Part shown: piece after piece, positions 34,327-43,240 of the stretch
Layout of the letters: the number at the start of each line of letters is the position of its first letter
How positions within the stretch are numbered: position 1 is the stretch's first letter
From: Candidatus Sulfopaludibacter sp. SbA3
GTDB taxonomy: Bacteria; Pseudomonadota; Alphaproteobacteria; Caulobacterales; Hyphomonadaceae
DNA length: 64,000 bases
Direction of reading: 5' to 3'
Assembly: GCA_945888325.1 (NCBI GenBank)
Contig: CAMDAC010000004.1
Coordinates: 124,001-188,000 of the forward strand
Translations under genes and position numbers: made by a program
Notes under the pieces: generated by a model
Seen by the model: the letters and a program-made list of their open reading frames with translations, nothing else
What the model was told of the DNA's origin: nothing
Database searches by the model: none

Positions 34327-34339
34327 GTAACGGAAATCC

Positions 34340-35131
34340 ATGGCTACTTCCGTACATCCTTCTTCCGTCATTGAAGACGGCGCCGTGCTGCATGACGGCG
34401 TCACCATTGGTCCCTTCTGTCATATCGGCCCCAACGCCGAAGTTGGTTCAGGAACCCAGCTGATTTCGCATGCAAGCGTCATCGGGAACACGCGCGTCGG
34501 CAACAACTGCACGCTGCATCCGCACGCCGTTCTCGGCGGCCTGCCTCAGGTCATCGGCCTCGCGGCACATCCGGACTCCCGGCTGGAGATCGGCGATGGC
34601 TGCGTGTTCCGCGAGTACGCGACCGCCCATAGCGGCATTCCGAAGTTCGGCGGCCTGACCAAGGTTGGCACGAACTGCTACATCATGATCGGCGCGCACA
34701 TCGCGCATGATTGCCAGATCGGCAGCAATGTCGTGATGGCGAACAATGTCTCGCTCGCAGGGCATATCGAAGTTGGCGACAATGTGTGGTTTGGCGGCCT
34801 GTCCGCTGTGCACCAGTTCAGCCGCATCGGCCGTAACGCGTTCATCGGCGGCGGCGCCATTGTGGTTGAGGATGTCATCCCGTTCGGGTCGGTCGTCGGC
34901 AACCATGCGAAGCTCGCGGGCCTCAACATGGTGGGCCTGAAACGCCGGGGATTCTCGAAGGCAGACCTTCACGAGATCCGCTCTGCCTATAAAGCCGTGT
35001 TCGAGGGAAATGGTCTGTTCAAGGATCGTCTCGAAGCTGCGGTCACGACGTTTGCCGCTCAGCCCTTGGCGATGGAGTTGATCAGCTTCATTCGCGAAGG
35101 CGGCGACCGCCCCATCTGCAAGCCGGGTTGA
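34340..35131 (+). CDS. lpxA: Acyl-[ACP]--UDP-N-acetylglucosamine O-acyltransferase
   Basis: First step of lipid A synthesis. Left-handed beta-helix repeats run from VHPSSVIEDGAVLHDGVTIGPFCHIG (residues 5-30) to about 185. The catalytic His lies in the MIGAHIAHDCQIGSNVVMAN segment (about 114-133), and a C-terminal helical domain contains GLNMVGLKRRGFSKADLHEIRSAY (about 196-219), characteristic of LpxA. It is 263 residues. Stop precedes lpxI by 4 bases. Confidence 0.96.
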   Translation: MATSVHPSSVIEDGAVLHDGVTIGPFCHIGPNAEVGSGTQLISHASVIGNTRVGNNCTLHPHAVLGGLPQVIGLAAHPDSRLEIGDGCVFREYATAHSGIPKFGGLTKVGTNCYIMIGAHIAHDCQIGSNVVMANNVSLAGHIEVGDNVWFGGLSAVHQFSRIGRNAFIGGGAIVVEDVIPFGSVVGNHAKLAGLNMVGLKRRGFSKADLHEIRSAYKAVFEGNGLFKDRLEAAVTTFAAQPLAMELISFIREGGDRPICKPG

Positions 35132-35135
35132 GCGC

Positions 35136-35987
35136 ATGCCCGCACCGCTTGGCCTGATTGCGGGACTTGGCGACCTGCCGGTCGCGATCGCAGAGAATGC
35201 CGTCGCGACGGGGCAGGGGGTCCATGTTCTCCGGCTGAAGGGTTTCGAGGAGCCGCGTCTTGCGGGGTATCCTGGGAGCGTTGTCGGGCTGGGCGAAGTC
35301 GGCGCCGTGATCACGCGGCTGCGCGATGCGGGGTGCCGCGATCTCGTGTTTGCCGGATATGTCAGCCGTCCGAACTTCTCGGACCTGAAGCTGGACCTGC
35401 GCGGCGGGGCGCTGCTGCCGAAAGTCCTCAGCGAAGCGCGCAAGGGGGATGATGCGCTGCTGCGCGTGCTCGTGGGCGAGTTCGAGAAGAACGGCTTTAA
35501 CGTGATCGGCAGCGAGCAGGCGCACGCGGCCTTGCTGGCGCCAACCGGACTCATTGCCGGGCCGGCGCCTTCCGCCGCGCTGCTTGAGGACCTCGCCCTG
35601 GCCGCGCGTGTTGCGTCCGCCAGCGGAGCGCTGGATATCGGTCAGGCCTGCGTGGTTTGCGACGGCCTGGTGCTCGCGGTCGAGGCGCAGGAAGGCACGG
35701 ATGAGATGCTGCGGAGATGCGCCGCCCTGCCTGAGACCATTCGCGGCACAGCGCAGGCTCGCCGGGGTGTTCTGGTAAAGCGCCCGAAGCCGGTTCAGGA
35801 GCGGCGGATTGATCTGCCGACCACTGGCGTCTCGACGGTGGAGCTCGCCGCCGCCGCGGGTCTTGCAGGCATCGGCGTCGAGGCCGGCGGCGCCCTGATG
35901 CTGAACCGCGCCGCCATGGAAGCAAAGGCCGCGTCGCTCGGATTGTTCCTGTACGGATTTTCTCCAACTCTAGGCGTTGGTTTCTGA
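35136..35987 (+). CDS. lpxI: UDP-2,3-diacylglucosamine diphosphatase LpxI
   Basis: Hydrolyses UDP-2,3-diacylglucosamine to lipid X, replacing LpxH in alphaproteobacteria. DUF1009-type features are LGLIAGLGDLPVAIAENA (about residues 4-21), VGLGEVGAVITRLRDAGCRDLVFAGYVSRPNFSDLKLD (about 51-88), GDDALLRVL, and the C-terminal LVKRPKPVQERRIDLPTTGVSTVE. It is 283 residues, flanked by lpxA and lpxB as typical. Its stop overlaps the lpxB ATG (TGATG). Confidence 0.93.
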   Translation: MPAPLGLIAGLGDLPVAIAENAVATGQGVHVLRLKGFEEPRLAGYPGSVVGLGEVGAVITRLRDAGCRDLVFAGYVSRPNFSDLKLDLRGGALLPKVLSEARKGDDALLRVLVGEFEKNGFNVIGSEQAHAALLAPTGLIAGPAPSAALLEDLALAARVASASGALDIGQACVVCDGLVLAVEAQEGTDEMLRRCAALPETIRGTAQARRGVLVKRPKPVQERRIDLPTTGVSTVELAAAAGLAGIGVEAGGALMLNRAAMEAKAASLGLFLYGFSPTLGVGF

Positions 35988-37159
35988 TGTCCCTCTATCT
36001 CGTCGCAGCCGAAGCGTCCGGAGACCTGCTGGCGCGCGAAGTGGCCGAATGGGTGCGCCGCAAATCGCCGGGGACTGAAATCAACGGGATTGGCGGGGCT
36101 GAACTCGCGGCCGCCGGTATCACGTCTCCGATCGATATTGGCCCGCTTTCGGTCCTCGGCTTCGTGGAAGGCATCAAGGCTTACGGGGACGTCGTGCGCC
36201 TGGCTGATGCCGCCGCAGACGACATTTGCAGACGCAAGCCGAAGGTCGTTGTGCTGGTGGATTCCTGGGGCTTTATGCTGCGCGTGGCGCAGCGCGTGCG
36301 GGCCCGTGATCCCTCCATCCGGCTGGTCAAGCTGATAGGCCCGCAGGTCTGGGCGACCCGGCCGGGGCGCGCAGCCACACTGGCGGCCACCGTCGATCAT
36401 CTCCTCTGCATGCATGACATCGAGGCGCCCTATTACGAGCCGTTCGGCTTGAAGGTTACGGTGATCGGGAATCCGGCCCTGACGCGGTGCGGTAGGGGAG
36501 ATGGCGCATCCTTCCGTACACGGCACAAGATAGGGGCGGACGAGCCGCTGCTGCTGGTCTTGCCGGGAAGCCGTCGCAGCGAGATCGTCAGTGTCGCGCC
36601 GGTGCTGATGGACGCGGCCCGGCAAGTGAAACGCGGACTGCCTGCGGTACAGATTGTCGTGCTTCCCGCAGGCCCGATCCAGGCCGAGTTTACGCAGCGG
36701 TTTGCCGATGCGCCGGACTGGGCCCGGGTCATTACCCATCCGGACGAGCGGTATGACGCCATGGCGGCGGCAACTGTGGCGCTGGCCTGCTCCGGTACGG
36801 TGACCAGCGAAGTGGCCATGCAGCGCGCGCCGATGATCGTCGGCTACAAGACCGGCTGGATCACCTGGGCGCTGGCGCGCGGCCTCCTCTACAAGAAGGT
36901 CCACATCACGCTGCTGAACATCCTGAACGGCGACCGGGAAATCGTGCCCGAGTTTGTCCAGACAAAGCTCAAGGCCGAACCGATCGCGGTCAAGGCGCTG
37001 GAATGGTTCAACGACCCCTCCGAGCGCGCAGCCCAACAGGCACGTCAGAACACGGCGCTGTCAGCGCTGGTGCGGGACGGCAAGCCCGCCGCAGAGATTG
37101 CGGCGGACGCTGTCCTTGCTGAACTGCAGCTCGCTCAGCGGCCGCTGATCGGCACGTAA
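35987..37159 (+). CDS. lpxB: Lipid-A-disaccharide synthase
   Basis: Inverting GT-B glycosyltransferase (family GT19) that condenses lipid X with UDP-diacylglucosamine. It begins [18 protein letters not shown] (residues 2-19). [11 protein letters not shown], the [18 protein letters not shown] region (about 117-134), [10 protein letters not shown] (about 190-199) and [24 protein letters not shown] (about 264-287) are diagnostic. It is 390 residues and the last gene of the lipid A run. Its final 25 bases overlap the 3' end of the convergent gltA. Confidence 0.96.
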   Translation: MSLYLVAAEASGDLLAREVAEWVRRKSPGTEINGIGGAELAAAGITSPIDIGPLSVLGFVEGIKAYGDVVRLADAAADDICRRKPKVVVLVDSWGFMLRVAQRVRARDPSIRLVKLIGPQVWATRPGRAATLAATVDHLLCMHDIEAPYYEPFGLKVTVIGNPALTRCGRGDGASFRTRHKIGADEPLLLVLPGSRRSEIVSVAPVLMDAARQVKRGLPAVQIVVLPAGPIQAEFTQRFADAPDWARVITHPDERYDAMAAATVALACSGTVTSEVAMQRAPMIVGYKTGWITWALARGLLYKKVHITLLNILNGDREIVPEFVQTKLKAEPIAVKALEWFNDPSERAAQQARQNTALSALVRDGKPAAEIAADAVLAELQLAQRPLIGT

Positions 37160-38439
37160 TCGCGCATCGCGGCGCCGGTATAGATCTGCCGGGGACGGCC
37201 GATTTTCTGCGTCGGGTCTTCCAGCATCTCGTTGAGCTGCGACACCCAGCCGACGGTGCGGGCGACGGCGAAGAGCACCGTGAACATCTTGGTCGGGAAG
37301 CCCATCGCCTCGAGGATGATGCCCGAATAGAAGTCGACGTTCGGATAGAGCTTCTTCTCGATGAAGTAGTCGTCCTGCAGCGCGATGCGCTCAAGCTCCA
37401 TGGCCACTTTCAGGGCTGGGCTGTCGCGCAGGTCGAGCGCGTCGAGCACTTCGTAGCAGGTTTTCTGCATGACCTTGGCGCGCGGGTCGTAGTTCTTGTA
37501 GACGCGGTGGCCGAAGCCCATGAGGCGGATGCCGCTGTTCTTGTCCTTCGCCATCTTGACGAATTCCGGAACCTTGTCGAGCGAGCCGATCTCGCGCAGC
37601 TGGCGGAGGGCGGCTTCGTTGGCGCCGCCATGGCTGGGGCCCCAGAGGCTGGCGACGCCGGCGGCGATGGCAGCGAAGGGGTGAGCGCCCGACGAGGCGA
37701 CGAGGCGCACGGTGGACGTCGAGGCGTTCTGCTCGTGGTCGGCATGCAGCATGAAGAAGCGGTCCATGGCGCGGGCGAGGACCGGGTTGATCTCATAGTC
37801 CTCGGCGGTGACCGAGAAGCACATGTTGATGAAGTTTTCCGAGTAGGAGAACTTGTTCAGCGGATCGATGAAGCGCTGGCCGAGATTGTACTTCATGCAG
37901 CGGGCGGCGAGCGTCGGCAGTTTGGCGATCAGGCGGATCGAGCTGATGCGGCGCTCTTCGGGGTCTTCGTTGCCCATGGCGCCGGGATAGAAGGCGGCCA
38001 TGCCGCCGACCGCGCCGGTGAGCATCGCCATCGGGTGGCTGTCACGACGGAAGCCGTCAAAGAAGCGGTCCTGCTGGGTGTGGAGCAGGGTGTGCTGTCG
38101 GATCTCGCGCCAGAACGCGTCATACTCCGTTTTGGTCGGCAGCTGGCCGTTCAGGAGCAGGTAGCAAAGCTCGATATAGTTCGACTTTTCCGCGAGCTGG
38201 TCGATGGGATAGCCGCGGTGCAGCAGGATGCCTTCGTCGCCGTCGATATAGGTGATCTGGCTTTCGCAGCTGCCGGTGGAGGTGAAGCCCGGATCGAGCG
38301 TGAAGTGATCAGTCTCGGCGTAGAGCTTGCGGATATCGATGACGTTCGGGCCGTGAGTGCCCGAATACACGGGCAGGTCAACCTGCTTGCCGGCCACTTC
38401 AAGTTTCGCGGTGCCGGCGTTCTTTACTTTGTTTTCCAT
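37135..38439 (-). CDS. gltA: Citrate synthase (type II hexameric-like)
   Basis: TCA-cycle entry enzyme condensing oxaloacetate and acetyl-CoA. The catalytic residues lie in the expected motifs: [12 protein letters not shown] (His, about residue 235), [15 protein letters not shown] (His, about 270) and [17 protein letters not shown] (about 306-322), with an Asp in the later [12 protein letters not shown] (about 369-380). It is 434 residues. It lies downstream of gltX on the same strand with a 37-base gap. The 3' end overlaps lpxB by 25 bases, tail to tail. Confidence 0.96.
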   Translation of the reverse strand: MENKVKNAGTAKLEVAGKQVDLPVYSGTHGPNVIDIRKLYAETDHFTLDPGFTSTGSCESQITYIDGDEGILLHRGYPIDQLAEKSNYIELCYLLLNGQLPTKTEYDAFWREIRQHTLLHTQQDRFFDGFRRDSHPMAMLTGAVGGMAAFYPGAMGNEDPEERRISSIRLIAKLPTLAARCMKYNLGQRFIDPLNKFSYSENFINMCFSVTAEDYEINPVLARAMDRFFMLHADHEQNASTSTVRLVASSGAHPFAAIAAGVASLWGPSHGGANEAALRQLREIGSLDKVPEFVKMAKDKNSGIRLMGFGHRVYKNYDPRAKVMQKTCYEVLDALDLRDSPALKVAMELERIALQDDYFIEKKLYPNVDFYSGIILEAMGFPTKMFTVLFAVARTVGWVSQLNEMLEDPTQKIGRPRQIYTGAAMRDYVPISGR

Positions 38440-38476
38440 CAGCTCTTTCCCTGTTCACTCTGTCTGCAGAGACGCC

Positions 38477-39946
38477 TCAGCCAGCGCCCGTCTGAATCTG
38501 GTCATCTATCCGGCCCAGCGTTTCCTCGCGCCCGAGCCAGTCCATCACCGGCGCCAGATCCGGAGCGGGAAGTCCGCCCGTCAAAGCCGCCCGCAATGGC
38601 GGGCCTATCTGCCCCATAGATAGGCCTGTTGCAGTGCAATATGTCGTGATCGTTTCCGAAATGCTAGCGGTTGTCCAAGTTGCGAGGTTACGCAATTCAG
38701 ACGAAAGCTTCCTTAACCGGTCAACGCCTTCTTCCGACAATGCCTTTTTCGCGTTCTTGGCGAGTTCCAGCGGCCTCGCCGCACGGAGAAAGCGAAATGC
38801 TGCGGCCAGCTCGATGAGCGTCGCGCCGCGATCTTTCATGTGGGGAAGCGCCGTGCGGATCCGCTCCGTTGCGGATGGGTCCAGGTCGCCTTCGACGCGC
38901 AGGAAAGGAATCAGGAGATCGAAAAGACGGTCGTTGTCGGCTTCGCGGATGAAGTGGGCGTTGACGGTTCCGAGCTTCTCCAGATCAAGCCGGGCAGGGG
39001 CCTTGTTGATGCCGTCGAGTCCGAACAGCCGGATGGCTTCGTCCTCGGTGAAGATCTCCTGGTCGCCATGGCTCCAGCCGAGCCGCAGCAGGTAGGCCTT
39101 CATGCCTTCAGGCAGGTAGCCGAGGTCGCGGTAGACGGTGGTCGACAGGGCGCCGTGGCGCTTGGAGAGCTTTCCGCCATCATTGCCGTGGATCATCGGC
39201 AGGTGTGAAAACTCGGGGACGTCCCAGCCCATGGCCTCGTAGATCGGGATCTGCCGGAACGTGTTGCGCAAGTGGTCGTCGCCGCGAATGACGTGGGTGA
39301 CGTCCATGTCGTGATCATCGACGACGACCGCCAGCATATAGGTCGGCGTGTTGTCGGTGCGCAGAAGCACGAGGTCGTCGATCTCGGACGAATGCACTTT
39401 CACGGTGCCCTGGACGCCGTCTTCGACGATGCGGTCCCCACCATCCGGCGCGCGCAGGCGGACGACATAGGGCGCGTTTGCCGACGGGGGCGACCCGCCA
39501 TCGCGCCAGGGAGAACGGAATGGTGCCAGCAGTGCGCCCGCTTCGGCGAGCAGGGCAGCTTTTTCGGTGTCTCCGAGGCCCTCCTGGCGCGCCGCAACGC
39601 GTTTCTCTTCTCCGAGGTCGCGCCGGGTCTGAAGCTCTTCGGCGCTGACATAACAGCGGAAGGCCGTGCCGCGCGCGACCATCTCATGGGCAACATCGGC
39701 ATGCCGGCCCGCGCGCTCGGATTGCATGAGCGGCGGCTCGTCTGGCGTGAGGCCGAGCCAACTCATCGCGTCAAGGATGGCGGCCGTGGCTTCCGGCGTG
39801 GAGCGTTCGTGGTCGGTGTCCTCGATGCGCAGCAGGAAACGCCCGCCGTACCTTTTCGCGAAAAGGTAGTTGAAAAGCGCGGTGCGTGCCCCTCCAATGT
39901 GAAGCATCCCGGTGGGGGAAGGGGCAAATCGCGTAACGACGCGCAT
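38477..39946 (-). CDS. gltX: Glutamyl-tRNA synthetase
   Basis: Class I synthetase charging tRNA-Glu. HIGH-type motif is FAPSPTGMLHIGGARTALFN (about residues 6-25), and the KMSKS equivalent is KLSKRHGALS (about 238-247). The chosen ATG at 39946 starts MRVVTRFAPSPTG, as in homologues; the frame extends 19 codons upstream to another ATG at 40003, with no family similarity. Length is 489 residues. It is divergent from a decayed comEC and followed by gltA. Confidence 0.95.
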   Translation of the reverse strand: MRVVTRFAPSPTGMLHIGGARTALFNYLFAKRYGGRFLLRIEDTDHERSTPEATAAILDAMSWLGLTPDEPPLMQSERAGRHADVAHEMVARGTAFRCYVSAEELQTRRDLGEEKRVAARQEGLGDTEKAALLAEAGALLAPFRSPWRDGGSPPSANAPYVVRLRAPDGGDRIVEDGVQGTVKVHSSEIDDLVLLRTDNTPTYMLAVVVDDHDMDVTHVIRGDDHLRNTFRQIPIYEAMGWDVPEFSHLPMIHGNDGGKLSKRHGALSTTVYRDLGYLPEGMKAYLLRLGWSHGDQEIFTEDEAIRLFGLDGINKAPARLDLEKLGTVNAHFIREADNDRLFDLLIPFLRVEGDLDPSATERIRTALPHMKDRGATLIELAAAFRFLRAARPLELAKNAKKALSEEGVDRLRKLSSELRNLATWTTASISETITTYCTATGLSMGQIGPPLRAALTGGLPAPDLAPVMDWLGREETLGRIDDQIQTGAG

Positions 39947-40017
39947 GATCAGGGCAATCTCCAGGGATTCGGCGGCACCGCCGCCGACGGGGTGCAGAAA
40001 CACGAGGATGAACGAGA

Positions 40018-40621
40018 GTGCAAGGGGTGGGGCTGCCCGGACTGAGCGTGATCAAGGGCGCTGGCGCACTCGTAAGTATCGATGCTCGTCCGTTGATGCT
40101 CGCCTTCGCTATTTGCGCCGGCGCGGCCGTCTACTTTTCCCTCCTTTTGGAACCTGAGTTTCAGCACGTTCTGGCAGGGGCGGGCGTCTTGTTCCTCGTC
40201 CGACTGGCGGCGCGGCGATGATCGACTTCCGAGGCGGCCATCATGCTGGTGCTTGCTGCCTTCGGAATATCCATCGGCGTGCTGGCCGGGAGCCTCCGGA
40301 CGCAACGCGTGGAGGCTCCGGTCGTCACGTCAGAAGCGCGGCCGGCCCTGGTGGAAGGCTGGGCTCAGGAAATCGAGCTGGGCCGGAAGGGTGTGCGCCT
40401 GCTGCTTCGCGTGCACTCGGTTGCCGGGATGGCCGACAAAGATTGGCCGCATTGCGTGCAGCTGACCCATACGAGCCCGCTGGAAGTTGCGCCCGGCCGA
40501 TTAGTGCGGGTCAGTGCTGAGGCCGCCATCCCGGCCGTCGATGCCCGGCGAGTAAGACTTCAGGCGGCAAGCCTGGTTCGCGCAATTGGGCGCTGTGGGT
40601 TATGTGCACGGGCGGGCCTGA
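40018..40621 (+). pseudogene. comEC: Decayed 5' remnant of comEC (DNA-uptake channel)
   Basis: Successive frames rebuild the N-terminal part of a ComEC protein. Frame 1 gives LMLAFAICAGAAVYFSLLLE and FLVRLAARR, then an in-frame TGA at 40219. The same frame resumes with STSEAAIMLVLAAFGISIGV and the OB-like DUF4131 segment VEGWAQEIELGRKGVRLLLR. Near 40517 the similarity moves to frame 2 (LRPPSRPSMPGE), then a TAA at 40553, then DFRRQAWFAQLGAVGYVHGR, which is the conserved ComEC segment, ending with TGA at 40619. The competence domain and metallo-beta-lactamase part are gone: lexA's 3' end begins 6 bases later. Confidence 0.82.
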
Positions 40622-40627
40622 GCGTGA

Positions 40628-41308
40628 TCAATCGTACTTGCGCACGAGGGACACGAGCCGGCCTTGAACCTCGACGCGGTCGGGGCCGAAGATGCGGGTC
40701 TCGTAGGCCGGGTTGGCAGCCTCGAGGGCCACGGACGCGCCCTTGCGGCGCAGGCGTTTCAGCGTGGCTTCCTCGCTGTCGATCAGCGCCACGACGATGT
40801 CGCCGGTCTGCGCGCTGTTGGTGCGTTTGAGGATCACGATATCCCCGTTCAGGATGCCGGCCTGGATCATCGAATCGCCTTGTACTTCGAGTGCGAAGTA
40901 GTCACCGCCATCGGCAAACTCTGCCGGCGCGGGGACGTGCCCATTGTCCTGCTGGATGGCAGAAATCGGCGAACCGGCCGCGATCCGTCCGACGAGGGGG
41001 ATCATGCCCGGCCGGTAGCTGTCGGACGCTTGGTTGGCGACGAGAGCGGGCTTGAAGTCCCGGCGTTGACGGCTGGCCGGGGACGGCGCCGCCGAGTCCG
41101 GCAACTTGAGAACTTCCAGCGCGCGGGCCCGGTTGGCGAGGCGGCGGATGAAGCCGCGCTCCTCGAGGGCCGTGATCAGGCGGTGGATGCCGGACTTCGA
41201 GGCGAGGTCGAGCGCTTCCTTCATTTCGTCAAACGAGGGCGAAACGCCGGTTTCCCGGATGCGATCGTTGATGAAAAGAAGCAGTTCTTTCTGCTTGCTG
41301 GTGAGCAT
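40628..41308 (-). CDS. lexA: LexA repressor
   Basis: SOS-response repressor and self-cleaving protease. An N-terminal winged helix (residues 1-65, [17 protein letters not shown], with the recognition region [21 protein letters not shown]) is followed by a linker and the peptidase domain. The cleavage site A111-G112 is in GRIAAGSP, catalytic Ser is S146 in GDSM and Lys is K184 in ATLKRL. The start at 41308 gives the canonical N-terminus and 226 residues; the frame is open 22 codons further upstream but that stretch contains the LexA box. It is followed by decayed comEC on the other strand. Confidence 0.97.
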   Translation of the reverse strand: MLTSKQKELLLFINDRIRETGVSPSFDEMKEALDLASKSGIHRLITALEERGFIRRLANRARALEVLKLPDSAAPSPASRQRRDFKPALVANQASDSYRPGMIPLVGRIAAGSPISAIQQDNGHVPAPAEFADGGDYFALEVQGDSMIQAGILNGDIVILKRTNSAQTGDIVVALIDSEEATLKRLRRKGASVALEAANPAYETRIFGPDRVEVQGRLVSLVRKYD

Positions 41309-41345
41309 GGCTGGGACCTTCCAGTGTGATTCTATGTTCACAACT

Positions 41346-41360
41346 GTTCTATGTGTGTTC
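41346..41360 (-). promoter_or_regulatory. LexA box (SOS box) of lexA
   Basis: The site GTTC-TATGTGT-GTTC on the plus strand (GAAC-N7-GAAC on the gene's strand) is an exact match to the alphaproteobacterial consensus GTTC-N7-GTTC. It lies 37 bases upstream of the lexA start codon, consistent with autorepression. A further GTTC half-site at 41336-41339, spaced by 6 bases, adds a third repeat. Confidence 0.85.
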
Positions 41361-41417
41361 CCCTTTCGGGTCAACCTGTTCCAAGCGCATTGTGCTTAAG
41401 ATCGGCCCGAAAATCCT

Positions 41418-42212
41418 TCAGGATGCGTTGCGAAGCAGGCGGGTGAAGGCCTGCCGGTCCGTCCGCTTCATCAGGCTTTCGCCAATGAGAAAGCGCCGGA
41501 TGCCAAATGTGCGGAGACGCTGGATATGTCCCGGTTCGGATATTCCGCTCTCGGAGATACTCTGACGGTCGGGGGGCAAGAGGGGGGCGAGCCGCTCGCT
41601 GGTGCCCAGATCGGTGACCATGCGCTTCAGGTCGCGGTTGTTGACGCCCACTAGCGGGGAGGGGAGGCGCAGCGTCCGCTCAAGCTCCGCCTCGTCATGG
41701 GTTTCGAGCAGCACGTCCATGCCGAGGTCGAACGCCGTCTGCGTGAGTTCGGCCGCCAGGGCATCGTCCACGGCGCTCAGGATCACGAGGATGCAGTCGG
41801 CGCCGTGCGCGCGCGATTCGACGATCTGTAGCGGGTCGATCATGAAATCCTTGCGCAGCATGGGCAGCGAGACCGCCGCCCGGATCGCGGCAAAGTCATC
41901 CAGGTTTCCGCCGAAGCTCGGGCCGTCTGTCAGCACCGAGAGGCAGGCCGCACCGCCCTTTTCATAGTCTCGGGCAACCTCGGCTGCGTCGGCGCCCATC
42001 AGGATTTCGCCGGCGCTAGGGGACTTGCGCTTGATCTCGCAGATCAGGGCGTTCTGGTCATCCCGCACAATCGCCGTCATCGCCGCTGCGAAACCGCGCG
42101 GCGCAGGCTGCGCCTTGACGTCGTTCTGAAGGCTTGAAAGCGAGCGCGAGGCCTTCAGCGTTCGGACTTCGCCGGCTTTGTACTCCAGGATACGGTCGAG
42201 CGCGGTGGTCAT
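41418..42212 (-). CDS. trpC: Indole-3-glycerol phosphate synthase
   Basis: Tryptophan pathway TIM-barrel enzyme closing the indole ring. Motifs are ICEIKRKSPSAGEI (about residues 54-67), GGAACLSVLTDGPSFGG (about 85-101), PMLRKDFMIDPLQI (about 115-128) and SISESGISEPGHI (about 220-232). It is 264 residues. The ATG overlaps the trpD stop by 4 bases. The gene ends the trp operon. A 109-base gap carrying the LexA box separates it from lexA; moaC and moeA, often placed here in alphaproteobacteria, are absent. Confidence 0.96.
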   Translation of the reverse strand: MTTALDRILEYKAGEVRTLKASRSLSSLQNDVKAQPAPRGFAAAMTAIVRDDQNALICEIKRKSPSAGEILMGADAAEVARDYEKGGAACLSVLTDGPSFGGNLDDFAAIRAAVSLPMLRKDFMIDPLQIVESRAHGADCILVILSAVDDALAAELTQTAFDLGMDVLLETHDEAELERTLRLPSPLVGVNNRDLKRMVTDLGTSERLAPLLPPDRQSISESGISEPGHIQRLRTFGIRRFLIGESLMKRTDRQAFTRLLRNAS

Positions 42213-43240
42213 TCGGGTAGCTCGCCCTGGGAGGTGCGCCGCAAGGCTTCCAGCGCCGCGTTTGCCTTGCCAGAATCGATGGCCGCGGCGGCCATGGCGG
42301 CGCAGGCTTTCAAGTCGCCGGCGAGGCCCAGCACATGCAAACCGGCGGCGGCGTTGAGCACAACCATGTCGCGGAAAGGTCCGGCATGGCCATCGAACAG
42401 GTCTAGAATCGCCTGCGCATTTCCGTGGACGTCGGTTCCCTCGATCATCGACAGTGGATGGGATGGCAGGCCGGCATCGGCGGGCTGGACGATGAACTCC
42501 CGAACACCCGAGGCCGTCACTTCGCAGACTTTTGTGGGGCCCGAAATGGAGATTTCGTCCACGCCGTCGATGCCGTGCACGACCCAGGATTTCGTGGTGC
42601 CGAGTTCGCCGAGGGCCTCTGCCATCGGGCGCACCCAGTGCGGCGCGTAGACGCCGAGCACCTGGTGCTGCGCGCCGGCGGGGTTGGTCAACGGGCCAAG
42701 CAGGTTGAAGATCGTCCGTATACCCAGTTTCTGCCGGATCGGCGCGACATGGCGCATGGCGCTGTGGTGGATGCGCGCGAACATGAAGCCGACGCCGGCA
42801 GTGTCGATGCAGGCGCGCAGCGTGTCTTCGTCGACTTCGAGATTGACGCCGAGCGCCTCCAGCACATCGGCCGATCCGGTCTTCGGCGGAACGGACCGGT
42901 TGCCATGCTTGGCCACGCGGCCGCCAGCTGCCGCGATGACGATGGCGCTGGCGGTCGAGGTGTTGAGGCTTTTCCAGGCGAGGCCGCCGGTGCCGCAGGT
43001 GTCCAGCAAGGCGCCGCTGACATCAACCTGACGGGCGTGCCGCCGCATGATGCGCGCCCCGGCGACGAGTTCGCTGGAGGTCTCGCCGCGCACGGCCAGC
43101 CCCATCAGGAGCGCGCCCGTCTCCTCGGGGGAGGACTGGCCTGTCAGCAGGGCGTCAAAGGCAAGTTCGAGCAAGTCCACCGGCAGGGGTTCGCCCCGCG
43201 CGACAGCCTGCAGGCAAGCGGAGAGCGCGCCTTCGGTCAT
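42209..43240 (-). CDS. trpD: Anthranilate phosphoribosyltransferase with altered glycine-rich motif
   Basis: Transfers phosphoribosyl from PRPP to anthranilate. The fold is recognisable across 343 residues: an N-terminal helical domain, then DTCGTGG (about residues 80-86), LNTSTASAIVIAAAGGRVAKHGNRS, FARIHHSAMRHVAPIRQKLGIRTIFNLLGPLTNPA and the Mg site GVDEIS. The PRPP loop reads GTGGLAWKSLNTST where the family usually has GTGGDG-x-x-x-NIST, and KHGNRSVPPKTGSAD where SSKSGSAD is usual. It is coupled to trpG and trpC by 4-base overlaps. Identity is secure from operon context; the effect of the changes is unknown. Confidence 0.93.
   Translation of the reverse strand: MTEGALSACLQAVARGEPLPVDLLELAFDALLTGQSSPEETGALLMGLAVRGETSSELVAGARIMRRHARQVDVSGALLDTCGTGGLAWKSLNTSTASAIVIAAAGGRVAKHGNRSVPPKTGSADVLEALGVNLEVDEDTLRACIDTAGVGFMFARIHHSAMRHVAPIRQKLGIRTIFNLLGPLTNPAGAQHQVLGVYAPHWVRPMAEALGELGTTKSWVVHGIDGVDEISISGPTKVCEVTASGVREFIVQPADAGLPSHPLSMIEGTDVHGNAQAILDLFDGHAGPFRDMVVLNAAAGLHVLGLAGDLKACAAMAAAAIDSGKANAALEALRRTSQGELPE

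Noticed and set aside
40243-40830. A separate intact 195-residue gene overlapping lexA
   Set aside because: Its first part is in frame with the upstream comEC stump across a TGA, and its later part is antisense to lexA; it is a fragment of the comEC relic.
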